Source of the DNA: Parasphingorhabdus cellanae
Lineage (GTDB): Bacteria; Pseudomonadota; Alphaproteobacteria; Sphingomonadales; Sphingomonadaceae
Assembly (NCBI RefSeq): GCF_017498565.1
Contig: NZ_CP071794.1
Span: 62,001 to 126,000, forward strand
DNA: 64,000 nucleotides
Reading direction: 5' to 3'
The position numbers and the translations under genes are program-made. The notes below the pieces were generated by a model. It was not told where the DNA came from, did no database searches, and saw only the letters and a program-made list of their open reading frames with translations. Below are positions 36,401-45,015 of the stretch, one piece after another (within the stretch, counting starts at the first letter, position 1; every line of letters begins with the position of its first letter).

Positions 36401-36899
36401 GCTGCACAGCCTGTTTGAAAGATTGCCGGATATCGCACCGGACAAGCGCAAATATGTGGCGGATCGCTGGTTGGAGAAGCAAAAGCAAATAGGTGATGCG
36501 GCGCGGCGCAAAGCGTTGATCGATACCGTTGTCGCTGTATTGGACAATCCCGATTGGTCAGCACTATTCTCACCGGACAGTTTTGCCGAAGCGCCTATAG
36601 CCGCGGTTGTTGATCAGCATGTTGTATCTGGCACCGTGGATCGATTGTTGGTCACTGATAACCTGATTACGGTTATTGATTTCAAAACCGGCCGCGCTGT
36701 ACCCAAAGAGGCGGCGCAAGCGCCGCGCGCATATTTGCGTCAAATGGCAGCCTATGTAGCGGCTTTGGAGAAAATCTTTCCTGACAGGCCGGTTAAGGCC
36801 GCTTTGCTTTACACGCAGGGACCTACGTTGTTGGAGCTTTCCGGCGATCTTATCGTACAGCACAAGCCGACGAACAAGCCAGACTTGGATCGCCCATGA
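33441..36899 (+). CDS. addA: Double-strand break repair helicase AddA
   Basis: An 1152-aa UvrD-like SF1A helicase with a C-terminal nuclease. Walker A is LSASAGTGKTQVLTARVFRLLL, motif Ia CLTFTKAGAAEMADRI, Walker B ILVDEAQDTN, motif III VGDFKQAIFGFQG, then MTVHGAKGLQAPLVIL and LLYVAMTRAEEHLVV. The nuclease domain has GKLLHSLFERLPDI and VIDFKTGRAVPKEA. Together with AddB it replaces RecBCD in this lineage. A 78-bp gap with its own ribosome-binding site separates it from trxA. Confidence 0.97.
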   Translation: MSEAPTLYPLADKQSDAVQPDDNIWLSASAGTGKTQVLTARVFRLLLRENVKPEHILCLTFTKAGAAEMADRIHRQLASWVRADDAKLATDLSAIGAPVDPATREYARTLFARVLDARGGGLRIMTIHSFCQTLLASFPEEAGIPALFKPIEERDQKILARQALGDLLLAEEAAGNTGIIQAIQALSVRMGEEETEKYLMKCASKADAMENLPSGVLPFVRGLLGLPTEGDAQNWLEERCTDEAFNVASLEDMAEALAGWGTKTATAYIEQIRNWIAADPAHRAATLPDLHKIWAKVDGEWRAVSKGLDKAAPHYHELSVAMYDECRQLLETKALFDYADLFAGALTAGRGFYHRYAQAKKLQGVVDFDDMIRMTAKLLNQGNMAEWIRYKLDQRTDHILVDEAQDTNLAQWDIVRALAGEFFAGLGASADKIRTLFTVGDFKQAIFGFQGTSPHNYVQARDDFFARAEASERPFKDLPLDRSFRSTPPVLEVVDKVLEYVGEKELGLDKAIPPHQSHFAGEPGSVTLWQPVAHGAVSNADDEEGWLSDEKRVFAQRLALQIKEWLSLETPLWLNQKNRPLQPKDIMILVSKRDDLSALIVARLFAENVPVAGIDRIRLNQPLVVQDLLAAIRFVLQPNDDLNLASLLVSPLLGWTQEDLLERGYRGDAHKDKSLWQYLRTQDALVNHIEPLRTLLNMADFNTPYQFLETIVSGPMQGRKKLTARLSHAALDPLEELLNTALAFEQDHIPTLQGFLDWFDRGDVEIKRDQIEGGNEVRLMTVHGAKGLQAPLVILANATFDPANKKSGGFDIPDPMRPDDDLEYPVVPVRKAERTGLLDAFATVADGRERQEHWRLLYVAMTRAEEHLVVTGILGPKAKGVVPDGSWYNAVEQGLKALGSELTETVRWIAQRAYTGSNVTKMPAVGAKQGKPSSNDGPIALPEWLFAPAPKEARPPRPLTPSDLGPDDAANPPSAQIMRDAAKRGKLLHSLFERLPDIAPDKRKYVADRWLEKQKQIGDAARRKALIDTVVAVLDNPDWSALFSPDSFAEAPIAAVVDQHVVSGTVDRLLVTDNLITVIDFKTGRAVPKEAAQAPRAYLRQMAAYVAALEKIFPDRPVKAALLYTQGPTLLELSGDLIVQHKPTNKPDLDRP

Positions 36900-36977
36900 A
36901 AATCCTTTTCGGGCAAATGGTTGAGCAATGATGCGCGCGCGCCTAAATAGATATTAAACAAGCAAAGGAGATTCCCT

Positions 36978-37304
36978 ATGGGTACCAAAGCAATTACCGA
37001 CGAGAGTTTTGAACAAGATGTCTTGAAAGCGGATGGACCAGTGCTGGTCGACTTTTGGGCAGAATGGTGCGGACCTTGTAAGATGATTGGCCCCGCGTTG
37101 GAAGAGATCAGCGATGAAATGGGGGAGCAGGTTACGATTGCCAAGCTCAACATTGATGATAGCCCGGATGCGCCTGGAAAATATGGTGTACGCGGTATTC
37201 CCACGATGATCTTGTTCAACAACGGTGAACCAGTGGAAACCAAGGTGGGCGCAGCTCCAAAAAGCCAGCTTAAATCCTGGCTGGAAGAAAGTCTCCCAGC
37301 TTAA
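36978..37304 (+). CDS. trxA: Thioredoxin
   Basis: A 108-aa cytosolic thioredoxin 1 with the WCGPC active site in [22 protein letters not shown], the buried Asp (LVDFW) and the cis-Pro in [17 protein letters not shown] precedes the ATG. It is the last gene of the divL-tsaE-amgK-murU-addBA-trxA block, its usual place in alphaproteobacteria. Its 3' end overlaps the convergent phosphatase gene by 4 bp. Confidence 0.97.
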   Translation: MGTKAITDESFEQDVLKADGPVLVDFWAEWCGPCKMIGPALEEISDEMGEQVTIAKLNIDDSPDAPGKYGVRGIPTMILFNNGEPVETKVGAAPKSQLKSWLEESLPA

Positions 37305-38113
37305 TTACTGAAAACAGATCCCAATAGCTCGGCGGCCTCGTCCCATAATTTGGGTGATGAGGCCCCGAGCAATCCTGTTTTGCGATCAGCGGGGCGATAA
37401 GCGTCTCCATTCCAGCGGGCCGCTTTTCCACCGGCTTCATTGAGAAACAGGATGCCAGCGGCATGATCCCAGGGAAGGCTGCGTTCGAACGTCGAAATAT
37501 GGTTGCTACCCAGCGCCAGGCGCGGATATTGCTCTGCGGCACAACGTGGAATATCGACAATCTGATAATGCCCGTCAGCGGCGGCCAATAGCTTGCCGCG
37601 TTGCTCTGACGTCATGAAGCCAGTGGCCATGGCCGCAATGGGATTTCCTTCAGGATCATCAGGAACCACCAGTCTTTCACCGTTTAGAAATGCGCCTTGG
37701 CCTTTGGCAGCGTAGCACATACGGTCGGCTAACGGGTCATAGAGCCAGCCTGCAACCGTTTCGTTCGCTTCCGACAACGCCACAATCATACCGAACGGCG
37801 GATTACCCGCCGCGAAATTCCCGGTCCCGTCGATAGGGTCGATTATCCATGTCTGATTATCTGCCAGATGGTCCATGACAGAAGGATCCGCTGCGCTTGC
37901 TTCTTCGCCAACAATCGCCGCTCCCGGTGTCAGAGCGCTCAGCTTTTCGCTCAGCATCTCTTCACTGAGTTTGTCTGCTACGGTTACCAGATCGCTAGGT
38001 GATTTCTCCTGAATATCGGACGTTTTGAGATTTTGGTAGTGCGGTAGCACAACGTCGCGGGCGACTTGCCGGATGATGGCTTGTACCGATTCGTTGAGGT
38101 TGGGATCGCTCAT
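37301..38113 (-). CDS. Inositol monophosphatase family phosphatase
   Basis: A 270-aa Mg2+-dependent Li+-sensitive phosphatase. The metal-binding residues lie in [19 protein letters not shown] (Glu-Glu), [15 protein letters not shown] (DPxDGT signature) and the C-terminal [16 protein letters not shown]. The substrate could be inositol phosphate, histidinol phosphate (HisN-type) or PAP (CysQ-type); the sequence alone does not decide. It overlaps the upstream GST gene by 4 bp (ATGA), so the two are co-translated. Confidence 0.92.
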   Translation of the reverse strand: MSDPNLNESVQAIIRQVARDVVLPHYQNLKTSDIQEKSPSDLVTVADKLSEEMLSEKLSALTPGAAIVGEEASAADPSVMDHLADNQTWIIDPIDGTGNFAAGNPPFGMIVALSEANETVAGWLYDPLADRMCYAAKGQGAFLNGERLVVPDDPEGNPIAAMATGFMTSEQRGKLLAAADGHYQIVDIPRCAAEQYPRLALGSNHISTFERSLPWDHAAGILFLNEAGGKAARWNGDAYRPADRKTGLLGASSPKLWDEAAELLGSVFSN

Positions 38114-39009
38114 GCCGGTGACAATATCTGTCCTAGGCGGGGGAAATGGACATGCACTTCGCCGACCTTTTCATCCTCCCTTTTGATACTTATCTGCCGA
38201 TCATTCAAACCGATTAATATTCCGGAAACGGCAGCAGGATCGGGGCTTTCCGTTCTGACTGAAACCGCATCACCATGTTCGAAACCATGGTCTTCATCGA
38301 CGGTGCAGCTGGCCGATGGACTGGTTCCCAGCGCATAGTCTATGGCCCGTTCCCCGGTCCATTCTTCAAAGCTGCCATAGCCAATCCCGTCAATGCGGTC
38401 ATACCAGGCTGTGAGCTTGGGTCCAAATTCGGAGGGTTTTCGTCCTGCAAAACCGACGAAGCGCATGTTCATGTACAGCATCAGATCAGCATGACCGGGA
38501 CTGTCACCAGAAATGTAACGCCGACCATCAGCCAGAGCATCTCTAACCAGGGCTGCCCCCGCTTCAAATTGTGCTGTTAAATGCGGTACCATCGGCAGGA
38601 ATTTCTGGCGATCCATACCAAAGCGTTTGGCTCGATCTTCCCAGAACGCATCGCTGACGATATCGGGATTCGTGCCCAGCGCGACGCCCACAGCCGGCAT
38701 GAACCACAGACCGCCAGACCATGTGGCAATGATACGCCCTGCGAAACCGAGAGGTTCGGGATAAAGGCTGGGCTCCGGTTTTAACGTCTCCAATGCATCC
38801 ACGATGACCGACGTATCGCAATAAATGTCCGAACCGATTTGCAGCACAGGAATGCGCTCATAGCCTCCGGTCAGGGCGCTGAGCTCTGGTTTTGGGCAAA
38901 TATCTGGCTGTTGAACAGATTTCCAGTTTATGCCTTTGAGGCCCAATGCCAGCCGCATCGCCTGTCCGAACGGGGAATTCTCATAGTGATGCAATATGAC
39001 TTCAGTCAT
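38110..39009 (-). CDS. Glutathione S-transferase family protein with C-terminal extension
   Basis: A 299-aa protein. Residues ~1-80 form a thioredoxin-like GST N-domain (ILHHYENSPFGQAMRLALGLKG, with the cis-Pro segment RIPVLQIGSDIYCDTSVIVDAL). Residues ~90-225 form the helical GST C-domain (SGDSPGHADLMLYMNMRFV). The last ~70 residues are a separate, probably beta-rich extension (VSVRTESPDPAAVSGILIGLNDRQISIKR) that ordinary GSTs lack. It starts one base after the argJ stop and overlaps the phosphatase gene, so argJ-GST-phosphatase are one operon. Substrate unknown. Confidence 0.88.
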   Translation of the reverse strand: MTEVILHHYENSPFGQAMRLALGLKGINWKSVQQPDICPKPELSALTGGYERIPVLQIGSDIYCDTSVIVDALETLKPEPSLYPEPLGFAGRIIATWSGGLWFMPAVGVALGTNPDIVSDAFWEDRAKRFGMDRQKFLPMVPHLTAQFEAGAALVRDALADGRRYISGDSPGHADLMLYMNMRFVGFAGRKPSEFGPKLTAWYDRIDGIGYGSFEEWTGERAIDYALGTSPSASCTVDEDHGFEHGDAVSVRTESPDPAAVSGILIGLNDRQISIKREDEKVGEVHVHFPRLGQILSPA

Positions 39010-39010
39010 T

Positions 39011-40240
39011 TTAGCTCCTGTAATCGGCGTTTATCGAGATATATCCATGGGTCAGGTCACAGGTCCAGACTGTGGCCTTACTGTTACCAATGCCGATATC
39101 GACGCTTATTTCAATTACGTCGCCCTTCAGGTGCGCCGCGACGGGCGCTTCATCATAATCTGGAACAACGAGCCCGTCGCGCGCAACTGTAACTCCGCCA
39201 AACCCGATGGCCAGCTTGTCCCGGTCCGCTGGCTCACCGGCTTTCCCAACCGCCATGACAATCCGGCCCCAATTGGCGTCTTCCCCGGCAATGGCGGTTT
39301 TAACGAGCGGGGAATTGGCAATGGACAAGGCAATTCGCTTGGCACTTTCAGCGGATTCAGCGCCCATCACAGCAATTTCGATAAATTTGCTCGCGCCTTC
39401 GCCGTCACGGACGACGAGATGAGCTAGCTGCATGCACAAATCGTTCAACGCCGCCTGAAACGCATCGGCTCCGGGGTCGTCAAAAGACTGCAGGGCAGGG
39501 GCGTCATGCTGTCCGGTGGCAAAGGCCAGAACGGTATCGCTTGTGGAAGTGTCGCTATCAACAGTGATGCAATTGAAGCTCTTTGCCGTTGCCGCGTTCA
39601 GCATGTCCTGGAGCAAGCCCGGATCCACTGTTGCATCCGTAAAAACATAGCCCAGCATCGTTGCCATATCCGGTGCGATCATGCCGGACCCTTTGATAAT
39701 GCCGCTAAGATGGATGGTCTTTCCGCCGATAATAGCTCTCGTGGTCGCCATTTTCGGGAAAGTGTCAGTGGTCATGATCGTGGCGGCAGCTTCTGTCCAA
39801 CCGCACGGTTCTGCCATAAAAGCTGCATTTAAGCCGGCTTCAGCCCTGTCTTTGGGCAAGGGTTCACCAATTACACCAGTTGAGGAAACGAATATTTCCT
39901 CCTCGCAACAATCCAGATGATTGCTCGCTAGGGACAATATCCGCTGCACGGCTTCCATTCCCCGCGCGCCGGTGAAGGCATTGGCGTTGCCTGCATTGAC
40001 GACCAAAGCTCTTGCTTTGCCGCCCAGCAATGCTTTGCGGCACCACTCTACTTCTGTGGAAGGGCACTTGCTTTGGGTCAGGACGCCCGCGACCGATGTC
40101 CCTTCGGCCAATTCTATATAAGTAAGATCGCAGCGGTCCCATTCTTTATATCGGGCTTGCGCGATGCGACGGGTTACGCCTGACATTTCAGGAAGCTTGG
40201 GCATGTGCTTGGGGGCAAGAGGTGATATAGTTTCTGACAC
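39011..40240 (-). CDS. argJ: Bifunctional ornithine acetyltransferase / N-acetylglutamate synthase
   Basis: A 409-aa enzyme of the cyclic arginine pathway, transferring acetyl from N-acetylornithine to glutamate. It is made as a precursor that cleaves itself before the catalytic Thr in the conserved segment MIAPDMATMLGYVFTDA. Other family motifs: NAGNANAFTGARG, SSTGVIGEPLP, GEGASKFIEI and NWGRIVMAVGKAG. It leads the argJ-GST-phosphatase operon and is divergent from the secA leader gene. Confidence 0.97.
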   Translation of the reverse strand: MSETISPLAPKHMPKLPEMSGVTRRIAQARYKEWDRCDLTYIELAEGTSVAGVLTQSKCPSTEVEWCRKALLGGKARALVVNAGNANAFTGARGMEAVQRILSLASNHLDCCEEEIFVSSTGVIGEPLPKDRAEAGLNAAFMAEPCGWTEAAATIMTTDTFPKMATTRAIIGGKTIHLSGIIKGSGMIAPDMATMLGYVFTDATVDPGLLQDMLNAATAKSFNCITVDSDTSTSDTVLAFATGQHDAPALQSFDDPGADAFQAALNDLCMQLAHLVVRDGEGASKFIEIAVMGAESAESAKRIALSIANSPLVKTAIAGEDANWGRIVMAVGKAGEPADRDKLAIGFGGVTVARDGLVVPDYDEAPVAAHLKGDVIEISVDIGIGNSKATVWTCDLTHGYISINADYRS

Positions 40241-40274
40241 TTAACTTGCCTTTATCTATTGTTTTGCTAAAGCG

Positions 40275-40583
40275 ATGAACTTCTCACAGGGCTTATTGAT
40301 GAACGTCTATATTGCAAGTTTTATGTTGCTGCTTTTCAATGCAGTGGGCGTCAATACGCCGGCTACTGCTATGACGGCGGAGACAGCTGGCAATGAAACG
40401 GCTTCCGAAGTTGAACGCGCAACATCATCTGATTGGGATAAGGCTACCTGGGCATTTGCAACGACCGAGGAGCCCTTCATTATTGCCTTCTCTGGTTCGC
40501 GCGAAACTAAGCCTGTTTGGGCGGTATTGCCAACACAGTCGACTATTGGCGACAAGCTGGAGCATGAAGAAGGCGCCCCCTAG
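40275..40583 (+). CDS. Small exported leader-type protein upstream of secA
   Basis: A 102-aa protein (94 aa if it starts at the ATG at 40299) with a hydrophobic N-terminal segment (ASFMLLLFNAVGVNTPATA) acting as signal peptide or membrane anchor. A Thr/Glu-rich linker follows, then a compact C-terminus with FSGSRETKPVWAVLPTQ and a final EGAP. It is the first gene before secA on the same strand, the position of secM in E. coli. The C-terminal PVW and terminal Gly-Ala-Pro recall the SecM arrest region (PVW..., RAGP) only faintly. Function is unknown; a secretion-monitor role is a hypothesis. Confidence 0.6.
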   Translation: MNFSQGLLMNVYIASFMLLLFNAVGVNTPATAMTAETAGNETASEVERATSSDWDKATWAFATTEEPFIIAFSGSRETKPVWAVLPTQSTIGDKLEHEEGAP

Positions 40584-40647
40584 AGCGGCCTTCTGGACAG
40601 TCACTGTGTTGATTTGTCCACAACTATTCCCAAATCCAGACGTAAAC

Positions 40648-40670
40648 GGGCTGTTTATACGCCCAACAGC
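40648..40670 (+). promoter_or_regulatory. Overlapping alternative hairpins before secA
   Basis: GGGC (40648-40651) can pair with GCCC (40661-40664), or GCTGTT (40650-40655) can pair with AACAGC (40665-40670). The two stems exclude each other and lie 22-44 nt upstream of the secA start. This could be a switch for secA translation, but the stems are short. Confidence 0.35.
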
Positions 40671-40691
40671 TATAAAATATCGGAAATCATC

Positions 40692-43418
40692 ATGATCGGC
40701 GGCTTTGCCAAATCCTTCTTCGGGTCCTCCAACGACCGTTACGTAAAAACCATTATGAAAGTCGTTGATAAGATCAACGCTTTCGAACCAGAAATCGAAC
40801 CTTTGTCCGATGAAGAATTAGCGGCTAAAACGCCTTATTTCCGGGAACGAGTGGCAAATGGCGAAACGCTGGATGATATTTTGCCTGAAGCTTTTGCGGT
40901 CGTTCGCGAAGCGGCCAAGAGGACCTTGGGTCAGCGCCATTATGACGTCCAGATGGTCGGCGGAATCGTTTTGCATCGCGGCGAAATTTCCGAAATGCGG
41001 ACGGGTGAAGGTAAAACGCTCGTCGCGACGCTTGCTTGTTATCTCAATGCGATTGAGGGCAAAGGTGTCCACGTTGTCACCGTAAACGATTATCTCGCGC
41101 GCCGCGATGGTGAGTGGATGAGCCAGGTCTATAATTTCCTGGGCATGAGTCTTGGTACGATTGTTCCGAACATTAGCGAAGAACAGCGGCGAGAGGCTTA
41201 TGCCGCAGATATCACCTATGGAACCAATAACGAGTTTGGTTTCGATTATCTGCGCGATAATATGAAGCATGATCGCGGCCAGATGGTCCAACGGCCATTT
41301 AACTTCGCCATTGTCGATGAAGTCGATTCAATTCTGATTGATGAAGCGCGGACGCCTTTGATTATCTCTGGTCCTACTGACGACAAGTCAGAGCTCTATG
41401 TTTCGGTCAATGAGGTTGTTCAGAGCATTACCGAGGAAGATTATGAGAAAGACGAGAAAAGCCGCAACATTTCTTTGACAGAAGAGGGCACGGAGAAAGC
41501 CGAGCGTCTACTCGAAGAAGCAGGATTGCTCGAAGGCGATAACCTCTATGATTTTGAAAATACCCAGGTTGTACATCACTTGAATCAGGCATTGATGGCC
41601 AATGTCATGCGCAAGCGCGACACCGATTATATCGTCAAAGACGGCAAGGTCGTGATCATTGATGAATTTACCGGCCGCATGATGGACGGACGGCGCTGGT
41701 CCAACGGCCTGCATCAGGCCGTAGAGGCGAAAGAAGGCGTCAAGATTGAGCCAGAAAACCAGACAATGGCTTCGATTACCTTCCAGAATTATTTCCGGAT
41801 GTATCCCAAATTGTCGGGCATGACCGGTACGGCCGCCACGGAAGCCGCAGAATTTTTTGAAATCTATAAAATGAACGTCGTGACCATTCCAACGAATAAA
41901 CCGATCCAGCGGACAGACGAGAATGACGAGTTTTATAAGAACACGATCGATAAATTTGCGGCAATAGCCAAGAAAATCAAAGAGCATAGCGACAAAGGCC
42001 AACCGGTTCTGGTTGGTACAGTGTCGATTGAAAAATCGGAACTGCTATCAGATTTTCTGAAGAAGGAAGATGTAACGCACAATGTTCTGAACGCGCGTTT
42101 TCATGAACAGGAAGCACATATTGTCGCGCAGGCGGGTAGCCCGGGCGCTGTCACTATTGCCACAAATATGGCCGGTCGCGGGACGGATATTCAGCTGGGC
42201 GGCAACATTGATTTTCGCGTCGAGCAGGAACTCGCCGATATGGAAGAGGGGCCTGAGCGCGACAAGGCCATTGCCAAGATTGAGGAAGAAGTCCGGGCAT
42301 TGCGGGAAGAAGTCCGCGCAGCCGGCGGTTTGTTCGTCTTAGGAACGGAGCGGCATGAAAGCCGCCGGATTGATAACCAGCTGCGTGGCCGTTCCGGTCG
42401 TCAGGGTGATCCGGGGTTAAGCCGATTCTACCTCTGTTTGGAAGATGACCTTCTGCGCATCTTTGGTACCGAGACGATGTTTGCCAAAATGATGAACAAA
42501 AACCTCGAAGACGGTGAAGCCATTGGTGGTAAGTGGTTATCCAAGGCGATTGAAACGGCTCAGAAAAAGGTCGAGGCGCGCAATTACGAGGCGCGTAAAC
42601 AGGTTGTCGAATATGATGATGTCATGAATGATCAGCGCAAGGTTATTTATGAACAGCGTTCTGAAATCATGGATGCTGAGACGGTTGGCGACGTGGTTGA
42701 GGATATGCGCCTTGAAACAGTGAATGCCATTGTCGCAGACTGCTGCCCGCCGGGAAGTTATCCGGAGCAATGGGAGACAGAAACGCTCAAAACCCGTGTT
42801 GAAGAGGTTTTTAATCTCAAGCCTGATATTGATGCCTGGTTGCAGGAAGATGCGGTTGAACCGGAGATTCTTGAAACGCGGATTGTCGAATTGGCTGACG
42901 CTGATTTCAATGCCAAAGTCGAGCAGATTGATCCTGAAATCTGGGTGCAGATAGAAAAATCAATTTTGCTGGAATCGCTCGACCATAATTGGAAAGAGCA
43001 TTTGGCCACTCTTGACGCGCTACGACAGGTGGTGTTCCTGCGCGCCTATGCTCAGAAAAAGCCATTGGATGAATATAAGAAAGAGGCCTTTGGTCTGTTC
43101 GAACGCATGTTGGAAGTCATTCGTGAAAGCGTGACAAAAACCATCGCGGTTAGCCAGTTCCATCGTCAGGAAGAAATTGAAGTGCCGGAATTGCCAGAGC
43201 TACCAGATTTCCTGACAACGCATATCGATCCGCTTACCGGTGAAGATAACAGTGATGACATTGACGGTGGGACATTGGGTACGGTCGCTGCCACAATGCC
43301 GCCGCGCCAGTCGGGTGGAGCGGCACCCGCCGACGTCAATTTTGACGGTGTCAGTCGTAATGCGCCTTGTCCTTGCGGTTCGGGCCGGAAATACAAGCAT
43401 TGTCACGGCAAATATTGA
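40692..43418 (+). CDS. secA: Protein translocase ATPase SecA
   Basis: A 908-aa motor that drives preproteins through SecYEG. Start at [16 protein letters not shown] was chosen because SecA proteins begin here and GGAA precedes it; an in-frame TTG 78 bp upstream is not needed. Motifs: [13 protein letters not shown] (Walker A), [19 protein letters not shown] (DEAD-type), [24 protein letters not shown], and [15 protein letters not shown]. The C-terminal zinc-binding SEC-C motif [14 protein letters not shown], which contacts SecB, is present. Confidence 0.98.
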   Translation: MIGGFAKSFFGSSNDRYVKTIMKVVDKINAFEPEIEPLSDEELAAKTPYFRERVANGETLDDILPEAFAVVREAAKRTLGQRHYDVQMVGGIVLHRGEISEMRTGEGKTLVATLACYLNAIEGKGVHVVTVNDYLARRDGEWMSQVYNFLGMSLGTIVPNISEEQRREAYAADITYGTNNEFGFDYLRDNMKHDRGQMVQRPFNFAIVDEVDSILIDEARTPLIISGPTDDKSELYVSVNEVVQSITEEDYEKDEKSRNISLTEEGTEKAERLLEEAGLLEGDNLYDFENTQVVHHLNQALMANVMRKRDTDYIVKDGKVVIIDEFTGRMMDGRRWSNGLHQAVEAKEGVKIEPENQTMASITFQNYFRMYPKLSGMTGTAATEAAEFFEIYKMNVVTIPTNKPIQRTDENDEFYKNTIDKFAAIAKKIKEHSDKGQPVLVGTVSIEKSELLSDFLKKEDVTHNVLNARFHEQEAHIVAQAGSPGAVTIATNMAGRGTDIQLGGNIDFRVEQELADMEEGPERDKAIAKIEEEVRALREEVRAAGGLFVLGTERHESRRIDNQLRGRSGRQGDPGLSRFYLCLEDDLLRIFGTETMFAKMMNKNLEDGEAIGGKWLSKAIETAQKKVEARNYEARKQVVEYDDVMNDQRKVIYEQRSEIMDAETVGDVVEDMRLETVNAIVADCCPPGSYPEQWETETLKTRVEEVFNLKPDIDAWLQEDAVEPEILETRIVELADADFNAKVEQIDPEIWVQIEKSILLESLDHNWKEHLATLDALRQVVFLRAYAQKKPLDEYKKEAFGLFERMLEVIRESVTKTIAVSQFHRQEEIEVPELPELPDFLTTHIDPLTGEDNSDDIDGGTLGTVAATMPPRQSGGAAPADVNFDGVSRNAPCPCGSGRKYKHCHGKY

Positions 43419-43450
43419 TCGCGTGAGCCGGACGCGGGGCGAGACCTGAC

Positions 43451-44224
43451 ATGGCCTTTGGCATTGCCGGTCTCGCGTTGCTCTTTCTTCTCACGGCGGC
43501 CCTCTATGCCTCTGTCGGCTTTGGAGGCGGTTCTACTTACATCGCTCTGCTAGCGCTTGCCGATTTGGATTATCGGATACTTCCGATTATCGCACTGCTT
43601 TGCAATATCATAGTGGTGATGGGCGCTACGCTTCGCTTTCAGGTGCGGAGATTGATCGATTGGCGAAGGATCTGGCCAATTCTGCTGCTATCGGTGCCTG
43701 CCGCGTGGGCGGGCGGCCTTCTGGTGATAGATCGTGATAGCTTCCTTATTCTGCTTGGACTGTCGTTGGTTGTTGCCGGTCTGCTGCTCTTGGCAGAGCC
43801 TTTTTTTCGCAATCGTCATGCGGCATCTCGTTCGGCATGGTCCCGGCGGATATGGTTTGCGCCAACAATCGGGGGCGCGATCGGATTTCTTTCGGGCATG
43901 GTAGGCATAGGCGGCGGCATATTTCTCGCACCACTTTTATTTTTGACCAACTGGGCTGACAGCCGCAGAATAGCGGCAACGGCGAGCGTATTCATTCTTG
44001 TTAACTCAGCTAGCGGCCTTGTCGGGCAGCTTATGAAATCGCAATGGGAACAGGCCGGTATGCCAATAACATCCTATTGGCCGCTCTTCCTAGCCGTATT
44101 TATTGGCGGACAAATTGGAAGTTTTTTTGCGAGCAAGGCGCTGCCGGAGCATTGGATTCAACGGCTCACCGCTCTGTTGATTCTGTATGTAGCCATGCGC
44201 ATCTTATGGGAGCAATTTGGGTGA
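43451..44224 (+). CDS. TauE/SafE family sulfite/sulfonate exporter-like permease
   Basis: A 257-aa inner-membrane protein with about seven to eight hydrophobic segments. The family pattern is clear: two half-repeats each starting with a glycine-rich stretch (YASVGFGGGSTYIALLAL and FLSGMVGIGGGIFLAPLLF). Family members export small anions such as sulfite or sulfoacetate; the substrate here is not evident. It starts 32 bp after secA and is the last plus-strand gene before the type III region. Confidence 0.9.
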   Translation: MAFGIAGLALLFLLTAALYASVGFGGGSTYIALLALADLDYRILPIIALLCNIIVVMGATLRFQVRRLIDWRRIWPILLLSVPAAWAGGLLVIDRDSFLILLGLSLVVAGLLLLAEPFFRNRHAASRSAWSRRIWFAPTIGGAIGFLSGMVGIGGGIFLAPLLFLTNWADSRRIAATASVFILVNSASGLVGQLMKSQWEQAGMPITSYWPLFLAVFIGGQIGSFFASKALPEHWIQRLTALLILYVAMRILWEQFG

Positions 44225-44272
44225 AACTTGGGGGCTACCAATTGCTATCTAACTATAGCGCGCGGCTGAATA

Positions 44273-44944
44273 TCAAAAGAGGGTCGCTATGTTGGAAGCA
44301 ATAGCGCGGCCTGAGTCCTGAATATAGGCTAGCCTGCCCGGATCAGGAGTGTGCCACTTTAAATCCGAATGCAATTCGGATGCTGTCAGGAGCTCGTCTG
44401 ATGGTGCGCTATTCTCGTCAATCACTGTGACTGTCGCATTCGTTGCTTGTCCGAGTTCCGATACAAATTGTTTCTGTTGTGCAGCCGGGGCAGTGGCTGG
44501 TCCAAACCCATGTCCACCCGCTTTTAGCCATTGCTGCCAATGGCCAGATTGCTCAGAAAAATGAACGGCGATGCGCTGATTTTTGCCGGTACCCGCGGTG
44601 AAAATACGTGCAAATTGTGCGTTGGGCAGACTGCTGATGGCGTCGCTTCGCATGCCTATCTCGGACAATTCCGACGTTCCCGCTTGGCGCCAACCGGCGG
44701 GAGGGCGGGCCGAACGACCAGCGGCGAAATCGGCTATCTGGGCAAACTCATCTTTGTTGCGGTCGGCGGATATGTCAGCAACGGCTGCTGCTGTAGCGCC
44801 GGGATGCGCCTTGGTAACGGGAGCGGCTACAGCATTGTTGCGAGACTGAATATCAGCCACTGCATTGTTATGATCCAGACGTGCAGGTTCAGGCAGCCGC
44901 GCAGCCGCGTAAGATTGTGGATCGGTGGTTGAGCCGACCTTCAC
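44273..44944 (-). CDS. Possible effector, truncated lipase-like protein
   Basis: A 223-aa protein without signal peptide or membrane segment. The N-terminal ~75 residues are Ala/Asp/Pro-rich and look disordered. The segment PPAGWRQAGTSELSEIGM....LPNAQFARIFTAGTGKNQRIAVHF....HWQQWLKAGGHGFG resembles the region that precedes the catalytic Ser in class 3 lipase-like bacterial effectors (PPxGW...L..LG...FxAxIY...VLAFxGT..DW..N..QG.G). The usual FRGT is replaced by HFSEQ and no GHSLGG follows; the protein ends soon after. It may be a degenerate or non-enzymatic relative. Location beside the type III genes makes an effector role conceivable but unproven. Confidence 0.4.
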   Translation of the reverse strand: MKVGSTTDPQSYAAARLPEPARLDHNNAVADIQSRNNAVAAPVTKAHPGATAAAVADISADRNKDEFAQIADFAAGRSARPPAGWRQAGTSELSEIGMRSDAISSLPNAQFARIFTAGTGKNQRIAVHFSEQSGHWQQWLKAGGHGFGPATAPAAQQKQFVSELGQATNATVTVIDENSAPSDELLTASELHSDLKWHTPDPGRLAYIQDSGRAIASNIATLF

Positions 44945-45015
44945 AGAAAACGCTCGTCAGTCATAACATTCAACTCATAGCCCGACATACACCGGCATGT
45001 CTCTAATCGAAACGC

